Positions 25,077-34,057 of a DNA stretch of 64,000 nt are shown piece after piece; positions within the stretch are counted from its first letter, which is position 1; every line of letters starts with the position of its first letter. Source of the DNA: Chryseomicrobium palamuruense. GTDB lineage: Bacteria; Bacillota; Bacilli; Bacillales_A; Planococcaceae. A model generated the notes under the pieces. That model had not been told where the DNA came from, ran no database searches, and was given only the letters and a program-made list of their open reading frames with translations. The DNA lies in assembly GCF_042649045.1 (NCBI RefSeq), contig NZ_JBHSEF010000011.1:124001-188000 (forward strand). Reading direction: 5' to 3'. The position numbers and the translations under genes were made by a program.

Positions 25077-26138
25077 TTGGCAGATCGTAAAGCAGCCTTA
25101 GATATGGCTCTCAAACAGATAGAAAAACAATTCGGTAAAGGCTCTGTAATGAAACTTGGAGAGAAGACTGACCGTGAAATACAAACGTCTTCTAGTGGCT
25201 CACTTGCATTAGATGCGGCTCTTGGTGTGGGTGGATATCCACGTGGACGTATTGTTGAAATCTACGGACCAGAAAGCTCAGGTAAAACAACGGTTGCTTT
25301 GCATGCTATTGCAGAAGCACAAGCATCGGGCGGCACAGCCGCTTTTATTGATGCTGAGCATGCGCTTGACCCTGTTTACGCGCAAAAATTAGGTGTAAAT
25401 ATTGATGAACTACTTTTATCTCAACCAGATACAGGAGAACAAGCATTAGAAATCGCAGAAGCACTTGTACGCAGTGGTGCTGTTGATATTCTTGTCATTG
25501 ACTCCGTTGCAGCTCTTGTACCTAAAGCAGAAATTGAAGGCGAGATGGGTGACTCTCACGTAGGTCTTCAAGCGCGTTTGATGTCTCAAGCTTTGCGTAA
25601 ACTTTCAGGTGCAATCAATAAATCGAACACGATCGCTATTTTCATTAACCAAATTCGTGAAAAAGTCGGTGTCATGTTCGGTAACCCAGAAGTGACACCA
25701 GGTGGTCGTGCCTTGAAATTCTATAGCACGATTCGTCTAGAGGTTCGCCGTGCAGAAGCAATCAAGCAAGGTACAGATATCATGGGAAACCGCACAAAGA
25801 TTAAAGTCGTGAAAAATAAAGTAGCTCCACCATTCCGTACAGCGGAAGTCGACATCATGTACGGTGAAGGGATTTCTCAAGAAGGGGAAATCATCGATAT
25901 GGGTGCTGACCTCGACATCGTTCAAAAGAGTGGTTCTTGGTATGCATACAATGATGATCGTTTAGGTCAAGGTCGTGAGAATGCGAAACAATTCTTGAAA
26001 GATAATGAGTCAATCAAACAAACGATTGCTTCTCAGATTCGTCAATCCCTTGGAATGGCAGCAAGTTCATATACAATTGCAGCGAATGTAGAGGAAGAAG
26101 AAGATGAGGATTTCGAACTACTGTTAAAAGAAGAATAG
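25077..26138 (+). CDS. recA: Recombinase RecA
   Basis: RecA forms filaments on single-stranded DNA for strand exchange and triggers LexA self-cleavage. 353 residues; Walker A GPESSGKTT at 64-72, ILVIDSVAALVPKAE Walker B region, DNA-binding loops around the GDSHVGLQARLMSQALRKL and FINQIREKVGVMFGNPE segments, and an acidic C-tail (EEEEDEDFE). The start is TTG 25077 after TTAGGAGGAA. It is expressed from its own SOS promoter and closed by a strong terminator. Confidence 0.98.
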   Translation: MADRKAALDMALKQIEKQFGKGSVMKLGEKTDREIQTSSSGSLALDAALGVGGYPRGRIVEIYGPESSGKTTVALHAIAEAQASGGTAAFIDAEHALDPVYAQKLGVNIDELLLSQPDTGEQALEIAEALVRSGAVDILVIDSVAALVPKAEIEGEMGDSHVGLQARLMSQALRKLSGAINKSNTIAIFINQIREKVGVMFGNPEVTPGGRALKFYSTIRLEVRRAEAIKQGTDIMGNRTKIKVVKNKVAPPFRTAEVDIMYGEGISQEGEIIDMGADLDIVQKSGSWYAYNDDRLGQGRENAKQFLKDNESIKQTIASQIRQSLGMAASSYTIAANVEEEEDEDFELLLKEE

Positions 26139-26146
26139 GATGAAGT

Positions 26147-26174
26147 GCGCTTGTCTCCGGACAAGCGCTTTTTT
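26147..26174 (+). terminator. Terminator after recA
   Basis: GCGCTTGTC (26147-26155) / GACAAGCGC (26160-26168), then T6. Confidence 0.9.
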
Positions 26175-26180
26175 GTCAAC

Positions 26181-26209
26181 TTGACAGTGGTATTTTGTAT
26201 CGATACAAT
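26181..26209 (+). promoter_or_regulatory. Consensus SigA promoter of rny with a palindrome on the -10
   Basis: TTGACA (26181-26186), 17 bases, TACAAT (26204-26209). A perfect 14-bp palindrome, TTGTATCGATACAA (26195-26208), covers the spacer end and the -10, a typical repressor position. Confidence 0.8.
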
Positions 26210-26304
26210 GAATTTGTATTTTCAATTTATTTTCATGCGAAACGAAAACAGGCAGACGAAGATCAGCCGACTGAAAACAACAAATAGCAAGAGGAGGTGT
26301 TTGC

Positions 26305-27861
26305 ATGGTTGAAATCATCATCTCCGCTTTGATTGGTCTTTTTGTCGGTGCCGTTGTTGGGTATTGGTATCTTAAAAAACTTAATGATTCCAAAGTCACT
26401 GGAGCAAAACAGTCCTCTGAACTTATTCTAGATGAAGCAAAGCGGGAAGCAGAAGCCCTGAAAAGAGAAGCTCTTCTAGAGGCTAAAGATGAAGTACACA
26501 CATTGCGTACAGAAGCTGAAGCGGACATCCGGGAAAGACGTTCTGAACTGCAAAAACAAGAAAATCGTTTATTGCAGAGAGAAGAGAACCTTGACCGCAA
26601 AGATGAAACAGTTAACAAGCGAGAGGCGAGTCTCGAACGGAAGGAAGACGCGTTAGCCGAAAGACAACAGCATATTGAACAAAAAGAAAGTAAAGTGGAA
26701 GAGCTCGTACAAGAACAGCAGCTTCAACTAGAACGAATCTCCGCATTAACGCGAGAAGAAGCACGCACACTCATCATGCAGGAAGTTGAAAATGAATTAT
26801 CAACAGATATTGCTGTGATGACGAAAGAATTCGAAACACGTGCCAAAGAAGAAGCCGACAAACGTTCGAGAGAAATCTTATCACTTGCCCTTCAGCGCTT
26901 TGCTGCCGATCATGTGGCTGAAACGACAGTATCTGTCGTGAATCTACCAAATGATGAAATGAAAGGCCGCATTATTGGACGTGAGGGTCGAAACATTCGT
27001 ACCCTTGAAACACTTACTGGAATTGATTTAATTATTGATGACACACCAGAAGCGGTTATTTTATCTGGGTTTGATCCAATTCGACGTGAAACGGCGCGAC
27101 TTGCTCTTGAGAAATTGGTTCAAGATGGTCGTATTCACCCGGCACGCATCGAAGAAATGGTCGATAAATCTCGACGTGAAGTAGATGAATACATTCGTGA
27201 AGTCGGCGAACAAACTTCATTCGATGTCGGTATTCACAATTTACATCCGGATTTAATTAAGATTTTAGGTCGATTACGTTACCGTACGAGTTATGGTCAA
27301 AATGTGCTCAAACATTCAACTGAAGTTGCTTTCCTAGCTGGTCTACTTGCTGCTGAACTAGGTGAAGATGTGACACTCGCGCGTCGTGCAGGACTGCTTC
27401 ACGATATCGGAAAAGCGATTGACCATGAAGTAGAAGGAAGCCACGTTGAGATTGGTGTCGAGCTTGCAACGAAATATAAAGAACATTCAGTTGTAATTAA
27501 TAGTATTGCTTCTCACCATGGAGATACGGAACCAACATCTGTTATCGCCGTACTAGTTGCCGCAGCAGATGCTTTATCTGCCGCACGACCAGGTGCAAGA
27601 AGTGAAACACTTGAAAACTACATTCGTCGTTTACAAAAGCTCGAAGAAATTTCCGAGTCATATGACGGAGTGGAGAAATCATTTGCTGTCCAAGCAGGTC
27701 GAGAAATTCGCATCATCGTCAAACCAGATATTATTGATGATATTTCTGCGCATCGCCTCGCACGCGACATTCGCAAACGTATTGAAGAAGAATTGAACTA
27801 TCCTGGCCACATTAAAGTGACCGTTATTCGGGAGACACGTTCAGTCGAATATGCTAAATAA
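26305..27861 (+). CDS. rny: Ribonuclease Y
   Basis: Membrane-anchored endoribonuclease that starts most mRNA decay in Bacillus. 518 residues: N-terminal TM helix (about 3-22, IIISALIGLFVGAVVGYWY), long charged coiled coil (~28-200), KH domain (~210-270; GRIIGREGRNIRTLE) and HD domain with the catalytic pair in LLHDIGKAID (~365-375), plus ASHHGD. ATG follows AAGAGGAGGTG. It has its own consensus promoter and terminator. In Firmicutes it works with PNPase, RNase J and the Ric complex, whose YmcA subunit is encoded later in this window. Confidence 0.97.
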   Translation: MVEIIISALIGLFVGAVVGYWYLKKLNDSKVTGAKQSSELILDEAKREAEALKREALLEAKDEVHTLRTEAEADIRERRSELQKQENRLLQREENLDRKDETVNKREASLERKEDALAERQQHIEQKESKVEELVQEQQLQLERISALTREEARTLIMQEVENELSTDIAVMTKEFETRAKEEADKRSREILSLALQRFAADHVAETTVSVVNLPNDEMKGRIIGREGRNIRTLETLTGIDLIIDDTPEAVILSGFDPIRRETARLALEKLVQDGRIHPARIEEMVDKSRREVDEYIREVGEQTSFDVGIHNLHPDLIKILGRLRYRTSYGQNVLKHSTEVAFLAGLLAAELGEDVTLARRAGLLHDIGKAIDHEVEGSHVEIGVELATKYKEHSVVINSIASHHGDTEPTSVIAVLVAAADALSAARPGARSETLENYIRRLQKLEEISESYDGVEKSFAVQAGREIRIIVKPDIIDDISAHRLARDIRKRIEEELNYPGHIKVTVIRETRSVEYAK

Positions 27862-27866
27862 AGGGG

Positions 27867-27899
27867 ATGCATGCAAGAGTTTCTTGCATGCATTTTTTT
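27867..27899 (+). terminator. Terminator after rny
   Basis: ATGCATGCAAG (27867-27877) / CTTGCATGCAT (27883-27893), 11 bp, then T6. Confidence 0.9.
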
Positions 27900-27979
27900 G
27901 TGGTACGAAAAATCTAAAAATTTCTTGTGTCATAATGTTACGCTATACTTATGGAAGTGAAGGAAGGCGAGTGGAATAC

Positions 27980-28774
27980 ATGAAGATTTTATTTATTGGA
28001 GATATCGTCGGTTCAATTGGTCGAGATGCATTAGAAGATTACCTCCCACGCTTAAAACGAAAATATCAACCGGATGTTATTATTGCGAATGGAGAAAATG
28101 CTGCAGCTGGAAGAGGAATTACGAAGCGCATCTATGATGACCTGCTATTTATGGGAGTTGATGTCATCACGATGGGAAACCATACCTGGGATCAGAAAGA
28201 AATCTTTGATTTTATCGACGAAGCAGATTATTTGATACGTCCAGCAAACTTCTCAAAAGAAGCACCTGGAAAGGGTGAAATCACGATAACAAAGAATGGC
28301 AAAACGTTGACTGTAATGAATTTGCATGGTCGCGTATTTTTACCTCCGCATGATTGTCCATTTGAAATGGTTGACTACATGGTTGAGGAAGCAAAGAAGA
28401 ACAGTCCATATATCTTCGTCGATTTTCATGCGGAAGCCACAAGTGAAAAGATTGCGTTTGGATGGCATTTAGATGGCCGTGCCTCTGTTGTAGTGGGCAC
28501 ACATACACATGTACAAACAGCAGACAATCGGATTCTACCAGGTGGCACAGCATATATTACAGACGTGGGAATGACCGGTCCTTATGACGGGGTACTTGGG
28601 ATGGATAAGGAAAGTGTTTTATATAAATTTAAAACCAATTTGCCAGCTCGTTTTGAAGTACCGAAGAGAGGCAGAGCGATCATCAGTGGATATTTTGTAG
28701 AACTGAATGAGCAAGGTAAAGCCGTCCATCAAGAGCGGATTTATATTAATGAAGATACACCTTTTCAGAATTAG
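27980..28774 (+). CDS. ymdB: YmdB family metallophosphoesterase
   Basis: Calcineurin-like phosphodiesterase of the TIGR00282/YmdB family; the B. subtilis protein hydrolyses cyclic nucleotides and affects the choice between motility and biofilm. 264 residues, identical in length to B. subtilis YmdB. Metal-site motifs are GDIVGSIGRD near the N-terminus, NGENAAAGRGI, MGNHTWD, DFHAEATSEK and GTHTHVQTAD. ATG 27980 follows GGAAGGCGAG; in-frame codons back to 27851 overlap rny and its terminator. A TATACT box at 27944-27949 may be its -10. Confidence 0.93.
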   Translation: MKILFIGDIVGSIGRDALEDYLPRLKRKYQPDVIIANGENAAAGRGITKRIYDDLLFMGVDVITMGNHTWDQKEIFDFIDEADYLIRPANFSKEAPGKGEITITKNGKTLTVMNLHGRVFLPPHDCPFEMVDYMVEEAKKNSPYIFVDFHAEATSEKIAFGWHLDGRASVVVGTHTHVQTADNRILPGGTAYITDVGMTGPYDGVLGMDKESVLYKFKTNLPARFEVPKRGRAIISGYFVELNEQGKAVHQERIYINEDTPFQN

Positions 28775-28847
28775 TCTACTTTAGAAACCCATTTCATACT
28801 CTTAACTAGGGGTCATTACCCCGAGGACCTAGAGAAAGGAAAGAGAA

Positions 28848-29114
28848 ATGGACTCACTTAAAGTTTCATCACGATCCAATCCGAATTTAGTGGCAGGGGC
28901 ACTTGTAGCGGTCATTCGGGAGCGAGGATTCGTCGAAATGCAAGCCGTAGGGGCAGGGGCGCTGAATCAGGCAGTAAAAGCGATTGCCATTGCAAGAGGC
29001 TACGTAGCACCGAGTGGTCATGACCTATCTTGTTCCCCAGCGTTTGCAGACATTGAAATAGGTGGAGAAGAACGTACCGCTTTAAAGTTACTGGTGGAGA
29101 AAAAAAGAAAATAG
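28848..29114 (+). CDS. spoVS: Stage V sporulation protein S
   Basis: Small Alba-like protein (88 residues) needed for late sporulation and septation control in B. subtilis. Nearly the whole chain matches the family: VSSRSNPNLVAGALVAVIRE, VGAGALNQAVKAIAIARGY and VAPSGHDLSCSPAF. ATG 28848 follows GAGAAAGGAAAGAG. The upstream gap holds a short inverted repeat, GGGGT/ACCCC (28809-28823), but no SigH promoter I could recognise. A terminator follows. Confidence 0.96.
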   Translation: MDSLKVSSRSNPNLVAGALVAVIRERGFVEMQAVGAGALNQAVKAIAIARGYVAPSGHDLSCSPAFADIEIGGEERTALKLLVEKKRK

Positions 29115-29122
29115 CAATCTGG

Positions 29123-29145
29123 GCAGAGGGATTCCTCTGCTTTTT
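29123..29145 (+). terminator. Terminator after spoVS
   Basis: GCAGAGG (29123-29129) / CCTCTGC (29134-29140), then TTTTT. Confidence 0.85.
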
Positions 29146-29168
29146 CTGTGGGTTTCTCCGCCATTAGA

Positions 29169-29198
29169 CTGAAATTATGGATTTTCAAGGACTATACA
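29169..29198 (+). promoter_or_regulatory. Possible SigA promoter of korAB
   Basis: CTGAAA (29169-29174), 18 bases, TATACA (29193-29198). Confidence 0.4.
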
Positions 29199-29212
29199 TA
29201 GAGGAAACAGAA

Positions 29213-29235
29213 CCTTCATGATAAACTAATGAAGG
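29213..29235 (+). promoter_or_regulatory. Hairpin in the korA leader
   Basis: CCTTCAT (29213-29219) pairs with ATGAAGG (29229-29235), 9-base loop, no T run. It would lie near the 5' end of the korAB mRNA; operator or RNA-stabilising roles are both possible. Confidence 0.4.
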
Positions 29236-29268
29236 ATTAAACATTGGAACGATTAAGGAGAGATTACT

Positions 29269-31008
29269 ATGTTGCAGCAGCTTGCTTGGAAAGTAGGAGG
29301 GCAGCAAGGTGAAGGGATTGAGAGTACAGGTGAAATTTTCTCAATGGCCATGAATCGCCTTGGGTACTACTTGTACGGATACCGTCACTTTTCTTCACGT
29401 ATTAAAGGTGGCCACACCAACAATAAAATTACAGTTCGCCCAACGGAAGTACGTATCATTCCGGACGATTTAGATATATTGGTAGCATTCGATCAAGAAA
29501 CAATTGACGTGAACTACAAAGAATTAACGGAGAACGGCATCATTTTAGCTGATGCCAAGTTTGAACCAGTTCAACCGGAAGATTCTAAAGCGCCTGTCAT
29601 TGCCATTCCATTTACGACGATTGCGTCCGAACTAGGCACATCGTTAATGAAAAACATGGTGGCAATTGGTGCAACTGCCGCTCTGATTCAACTAGATAAA
29701 ACGGTATTTGAAGCCGTTGTAAAGGAAATCTTCGCGAAAAAAGGCGATGAAGTCGTCGCTAAAAATATGCTGGCTATCGAACAAGGATATGCACAGCTTC
29801 TTGAACTTGTTCCAGAAAAAGCAGGAGCGTACGCGCTTGAACCAGCTGACGGGCAGCGTCGTCTTTATATGATTGGAAATGATGCAATCGCACTTGGTGC
29901 TCTCGCAGCAGGTGTGCGTTTTATGGCCGCTTACCCAATTACACCAGCCTCAGAGATTATGGAATACTTGATTAAGAAACTCCCTCTGTTTGGTGGAACC
30001 GTCATCCAAACAGAAGATGAAATTGCTGCTGCAACAATGGCAATCGGATCAAACTATGGGGGTGTACGTGCATTCACTGCATCTGCAGGTCCTGGATTGT
30101 CCTTGATGATGGAAGCGATCGGCCTATCCGGTATGACTGAGCAACCTCTTGTCATTGTGGATACACAGCGCGGGGGGCCATCTACAGGTCTGCCAACGAA
30201 ACAAGAACAATCTGACTTGATGCAGATGATTTACGGGACACATGGTGAGATTCCAAAAGTCGTCATTGCACCAAGTACAGGTACAGAAGCATTTTATGAT
30301 ACAATTCAAGCATTTAATATAGCGGAAGAATTACAGTGTCCGGTTATTCTCTTATCTGATTTACAACTTTCACTTGGGAAACAAACGGTTGAACCATTTG
30401 ATTATGAATCAATTCAAGTCACACGAGGAAAACTGCTATCTGGAGAATCCCTTCCTGAAGCGGAAGAGAAGTCATACTTCAAGCGTTTCGAAGTGACTGA
30501 AGACGGAGTGTCTCCACGTGTCCTTCCAGGTATGAAACATGCGATTCATCATGTAACAGGTGTTGAACACGATGAAACAGGAAAACCGTCGGAAGCAGCA
30601 GGTAACCGTAAGAAACAGATGGACAAGCGAATGAAAAAGCTTGAAAATATACGTTTTAATTTACCTGTCTATGCTAACGCTCCACATGATGAAGCAGATA
30701 TACTACTTGTTGGATTTAACTCGACACGAGGTGTACTTGAAGAGCTACAACGTTCGTTAAACGATCAAGGCATTAAAACAAACCATGCACACATTCGTCT
30801 CATTCAACCATTCCCTGCAGAAGAGATGATGAACTATGTACAATCGGCGAAAAAAGTGTTAGTGGTGGAGAACAATGCGACTGGTCAACTGGCTTCAATT
30901 TTAAAAATGAATGTAGGTGCGCATCACAAGATTCAATCGGTCTTGCGCTATGATGGGACCCCATTCTTACCTCGTCAACTTGAAACTCAAGTGAAGGAGA
31001 TGCTCTAA
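29269..31008 (+). CDS. korA: 2-oxoacid:acceptor oxidoreductase, alpha subunit (fused gamma-alpha)
   Basis: Alpha subunit of a two-subunit 2-oxoacid:ferredoxin oxidoreductase, probably 2-oxoglutarate to succinyl-CoA. 579 residues: N-terminal gamma-type domain (~1-190; GGQQGEGIESTGEIFSMA, SSRIKGGHTNN), then the pyrimidine-binding alpha domain (~200-430; AAYPITPASEIMEYL, QTEDEIAAATMAIGSNYGG, TASAGPGLSLMMEA) and a transketolase-C-like domain (~475-575). There is no [4Fe-4S] ferredoxin domain, so an external acceptor is needed. ATG follows AAGGAGAG. korB starts directly after its stop. Confidence 0.92.
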   Translation: MLQQLAWKVGGQQGEGIESTGEIFSMAMNRLGYYLYGYRHFSSRIKGGHTNNKITVRPTEVRIIPDDLDILVAFDQETIDVNYKELTENGIILADAKFEPVQPEDSKAPVIAIPFTTIASELGTSLMKNMVAIGATAALIQLDKTVFEAVVKEIFAKKGDEVVAKNMLAIEQGYAQLLELVPEKAGAYALEPADGQRRLYMIGNDAIALGALAAGVRFMAAYPITPASEIMEYLIKKLPLFGGTVIQTEDEIAAATMAIGSNYGGVRAFTASAGPGLSLMMEAIGLSGMTEQPLVIVDTQRGGPSTGLPTKQEQSDLMQMIYGTHGEIPKVVIAPSTGTEAFYDTIQAFNIAEELQCPVILLSDLQLSLGKQTVEPFDYESIQVTRGKLLSGESLPEAEEKSYFKRFEVTEDGVSPRVLPGMKHAIHHVTGVEHDETGKPSEAAGNRKKQMDKRMKKLENIRFNLPVYANAPHDEADILLVGFNSTRGVLEELQRSLNDQGIKTNHAHIRLIQPFPAEEMMNYVQSAKKVLVVENNATGQLASILKMNVGAHHKIQSVLRYDGTPFLPRQLETQVKEML

Positions 31009-31875
31009 ATGGCTACTTTTAAAGATTTTCGTAATAATGTCAAACCGAATTGGTGTCCAGGTTGTGGTGACTTCTCTGTTCAAGCAGCAATTCAGCGGGC
31101 AGCTGCAAATGTAGGAATAGAGCCACATGAACTGGCAGTCGTTTCTGGAATTGGTTGTTCTGGACGTATTTCAGGATATATTAATTCCTATGGATTCCAC
31201 GGGATTCATGGGCGCGCGTTACCTATTGCACAAGGCCTTAAGATGGCGAACCGCGACCTACATGTCATTGCCTCTGGCGGAGATGGTGACGGGTTTGCAA
31301 TTGGTATGGGTCACACGATTCATTCCTTACGCCGCAACATCGATTTGACTTATATCGTGATGGATAACCAAATCTATGGCCTGACAAAAGGCCAAACATC
31401 GCCTCGCTCGGCAGCAGGCTTTAAAACTAAATCTACTCCAGGCGGTGCGATTGAACCTTCGTTGAAACCTATGGAGATGGCTTTATCTGCAGGTGCTACA
31501 TTTGTCGCTCAAGGATTCTCATCCGATATCAAGGAACTAACAGCAATCATTGAAGCGGGTATTCAACATAAAGGATTTTCGTTCATCAATGTGTTCAGTC
31601 CGTGTGTAACCTATAACAAAATCAATACGTACGATTGGTTTAAAGAAAATCTCGTGAAGCTCTCAGAGCGTGAAGATTATGATTTCACAAGCAGAGAACA
31701 AGCGATGAAAGTGGTTATGGAGACGGAAGGACTCGTGACCGGAATCATTTATCAAGATAAAGAAACACCATCCTACCAAGAACAATTAAATTCCTATGCA
31801 CAAACGCCATTATTTGAAGAAAACCTTACAATGACAAAAGAGCAATTTGAATCTTTACAAGCTGAATTCCTATAA
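31009..31875 (+). CDS. korB: 2-oxoacid:acceptor oxidoreductase, beta subunit (TPP-binding)
   Basis: Thiamine-pyrophosphate subunit of 288 residues that carries the 2-oxoacid decarboxylation. It has NWCPGCGDFSVQ at the N-terminus, SGIGCSGRISGYIN, and the TPP/Mg motif GGDGDGFAIGMGH ... DNQIYGLTKGQTSPRS. The CPGC pair and another cysteine in SPCVTYN could ligate a cluster, as in other short Kor beta chains. ATG 31009 follows AAGGAGATG at the end of korA. In B. subtilis the comparable slot between spoVS and miaB holds tdh-kbl. Confidence 0.92.
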   Translation: MATFKDFRNNVKPNWCPGCGDFSVQAAIQRAAANVGIEPHELAVVSGIGCSGRISGYINSYGFHGIHGRALPIAQGLKMANRDLHVIASGGDGDGFAIGMGHTIHSLRRNIDLTYIVMDNQIYGLTKGQTSPRSAAGFKTKSTPGGAIEPSLKPMEMALSAGATFVAQGFSSDIKELTAIIEAGIQHKGFSFINVFSPCVTYNKINTYDWFKENLVKLSEREDYDFTSREQAMKVVMETEGLVTGIIYQDKETPSYQEQLNSYAQTPLFEENLTMTKEQFESLQAEFL

Positions 31876-31883
31876 TCATCCAG

Positions 31884-31906
31884 CCGTCCCATTTTGGGGC
31901 GGTTTT
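31884..31906 (+). terminator. Terminator after korB
   Basis: CCGTCCC (31884-31890) / GGGGCGG (31896-31902), one G-T pair, then TTTT. Confidence 0.75.
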
Positions 31907-31998
31907 CGATTGGCACAAAGCTGTGAACACGGTTTCAATCATCAACCATATTCGGTATAATAAATGGATGACATCGTTAGGAAAGGGGTAGCGTGTAC

Positions 31999-33531
31999 AT
32001 GAATGAAGAATCAAGATTGCACAGCTCTCAAGTGAAACAGCCTAAAGAAAAGGATTACAGTCAGTATTTTCAAACGGTCTATCAGCCACCTTCGTTAAAA
32101 AATGCAAAAAAACGTGGGAAAGAAGCGATTCAATACCACAATGATTTTCAGATCGACGAACAATTCCGGGGCATGGGACAAAACCGAAAATTCTATATAC
32201 GAACCTACGGATGTCAAATGAACGAGCATGACACTGAAGTCATGGCAGGAATTTTCATGAATCTGGGGTATGAACCTACCGATACTGTAGAAGATGCGAA
32301 TGTGGTTTTATTGAATACATGTGCTATTCGAGAAAACGCAGAAAATAAGGTGTTCGGGGAACTGGGTCATCTCAAGCATTTAAAACGCCAGAATCCTGAC
32401 GTCTTGATTGGTGTGTGTGGATGCATGTCCCAAGAAGAGGCCGTCGTGAACAAAATATTAAAAACCTATGATCAAGTGGATATGATTTTCGGGACGCACA
32501 ATATTCACAGACTGCCACATATTTTAAACGAAGCCTATCTATCTAAAGAGATGGTCGTGGAAGTGTGGTCGAAAGAAGGAGATATTATTGAAAATCTCCC
32601 TCGAAAACGAAAAGGCCAAATCAAAGCATGGGTCAATATTATGTACGGTTGTGATAAGTTCTGTACGTATTGCATCGTTCCGTATACACGCGGAAAGGAA
32701 CGGAGTCGTCGTCCGGAAGAAATCATTCAAGAAGTACGTGAACTTGCTGCAGCTGGCTATAAGGAAATTACGTTACTCGGTCAGAATGTGAATGCGTATG
32801 GAAAAGATTTTGAGGACATCACTTATCGATTAGCAGATTTAATGAGTGACCTTCACAAGATTGATATTCCACGTATTCGCTTTACAACAAGTCATCCACG
32901 TGATTTTGATGATCACCTCATTGATGTTCTCGCTCAAGGTGGAAACTTAGTAGAACACATTCACTTACCTGTTCAATCAGGTTCGTCTGACATTTTAAAG
33001 ATTATGGCGCGTAAATACACACGCGAACAGTTCTTAGATCTCGTAAAACGTATGAAAGAACGAATTCCTAACCTGACCCTATCGACAGATATAATTGTCG
33101 GTTTTCCCAATGAGACGGAAGAACAATTTGAAGACACCCTTTCTTTGTACAAAGAAGTAGGTTTTGAAATTGCGTATACCTATATCTATTCACCACGTGA
33201 TGGCACACCGGCTGCAAAAATGACAGATAATGTACCGATGGATGTAAAAAAACAAAGACTTCAGCGCTTAAATAAATTGGTGAATGATATGTCTGCCCAA
33301 GCAATGCTTGCGTATCAAGATCAGATTGTCGAAGTATTAGTTGAAGGCGAAAGTAAAAAAAATGCCGATGTGTTAGCTGGTTACACGCGCAAAAACAAAT
33401 TGGTTAACTTTACTGGACCAAAAGAATTGATTGGTAAGCTCGTCCTTGTTAAAATTACAGATGCGAAAACATGGTCACTGACAGGTGAATTTGTAGAAAT
33501 CGCAGAAACAGAAAAGGTGGAACTCGTATGA
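31999..33531 (+). CDS. miaB: tRNA-2-methylthio-N6-isopentenyladenosine synthase MiaB
   Basis: Radical-SAM methylthiotransferase that adds a methylthio group to i6A37 in tRNA; its substrate is made by MiaA, encoded at 46.7 kb. 510 residues: N-terminal UPF0004 domain with cluster cysteines in YGCQMNEHD, LLNTCAIREN and GVCGCMSQ; radical-SAM motif C218-x3-C222-x2-C225; C-terminal TRAM domain. I chose ATG 31999 because the start MNE matches Bacillus MiaB; GTG 31993, six bases upstream, is closer to AAAGGGG and cannot be excluded. Its stop overlaps ymcA. Confidence 0.95.
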   Translation: MNEESRLHSSQVKQPKEKDYSQYFQTVYQPPSLKNAKKRGKEAIQYHNDFQIDEQFRGMGQNRKFYIRTYGCQMNEHDTEVMAGIFMNLGYEPTDTVEDANVVLLNTCAIRENAENKVFGELGHLKHLKRQNPDVLIGVCGCMSQEEAVVNKILKTYDQVDMIFGTHNIHRLPHILNEAYLSKEMVVEVWSKEGDIIENLPRKRKGQIKAWVNIMYGCDKFCTYCIVPYTRGKERSRRPEEIIQEVRELAAAGYKEITLLGQNVNAYGKDFEDITYRLADLMSDLHKIDIPRIRFTTSHPRDFDDHLIDVLAQGGNLVEHIHLPVQSGSSDILKIMARKYTREQFLDLVKRMKERIPNLTLSTDIIVGFPNETEEQFEDTLSLYKEVGFEIAYTYIYSPRDGTPAAKMTDNVPMDVKKQRLQRLNKLVNDMSAQAMLAYQDQIVEVLVEGESKKNADVLAGYTRKNKLVNFTGPKELIGKLVLVKITDAKTWSLTGEFVEIAETEKVELV

Positions 33532-33944
33532 GTCAATATACAAAGCAACAAATTATTGAAAAAGCACATGAAATTGCAAGCATGATTGCCCAAACAGAAG
33601 AAGTCGATTTCTTTAAACGTGCGGAAGCACAAATTAATGAAAATCAAAAAGTAAAAGAAAAAATAGCGAGTTTGAAAAGTCTTCAAAAACAAGCCGTGAA
33701 TTTTCAACATCTAGGAAAAGAAAAAGCTTTGAAACTTATTGAGTCAAAAATCGCTAATGTAGAAGCAGAAATCGATGCGATTCCAATTGTACAGGAATTC
33801 AAACAATCGCAAGGAGAAGTAAATAATCTTCTTCAACTCGTAGCACATTCGATTTCAAATAAAGTAACAAATGAAATTATTGAATCCACAGGTGGCGACC
33901 TTCTTCAAGGAGTTACGGGTTCAGCTATGAAAAAAAACCAATAA
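33528..33944 (+). CDS. ymcA: RicA/YmcA family regulator of RNA processing
   Basis: 138-residue helical protein of the YlbF/YmcA family. In B. subtilis YmcA (RicA) forms the Fe-S-containing Ric complex with YlbF and YaaT, which steers RNase Y cleavage and is needed for competence, sporulation and biofilm. The sequence is mostly charged amphipathic helices (EKAHEIASMIAQTEEVDFFK, KIASLKSLQKQAVNFQHLGK). ATG 33528 lies in the ATGA overlap with miaB, so the two are coupled. A terminator follows. Confidence 0.92.
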   Translation: MSQYTKQQIIEKAHEIASMIAQTEEVDFFKRAEAQINENQKVKEKIASLKSLQKQAVNFQHLGKEKALKLIESKIANVEAEIDAIPIVQEFKQSQGEVNNLLQLVAHSISNKVTNEIIESTGGDLLQGVTGSAMKKNQ

Positions 33945-33963
33945 TTCTATTGTAAATAGCTTA

Positions 33964-34000
33964 GGTAGTGTGTCTTAGTTAGTTCGACACACTGCCTTTT
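33964..34000 (+). terminator. Terminator after ymcA
   Basis: GGTAGTGTGTC (33964-33974) / GACACACTGCC (33986-33996), 11 bp with one G-T pair, then TTTT. Confidence 0.9.
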
Positions 34001-34005
34001 ATTTA

Positions 34006-34014
34006 TGGTAAAAT
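34006..34014 (+). promoter_or_regulatory. Extended -10 promoter of the TRAP genes
   Basis: TG-G-TAAAAT at 34006-34014, right after the ymcA terminator. No good -35 is visible. Confidence 0.4.
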
Positions 34015-34057
34015 GATAGCGGGTCCAAAACCTATAAGAGAAAAGGGAGGAAACAAC

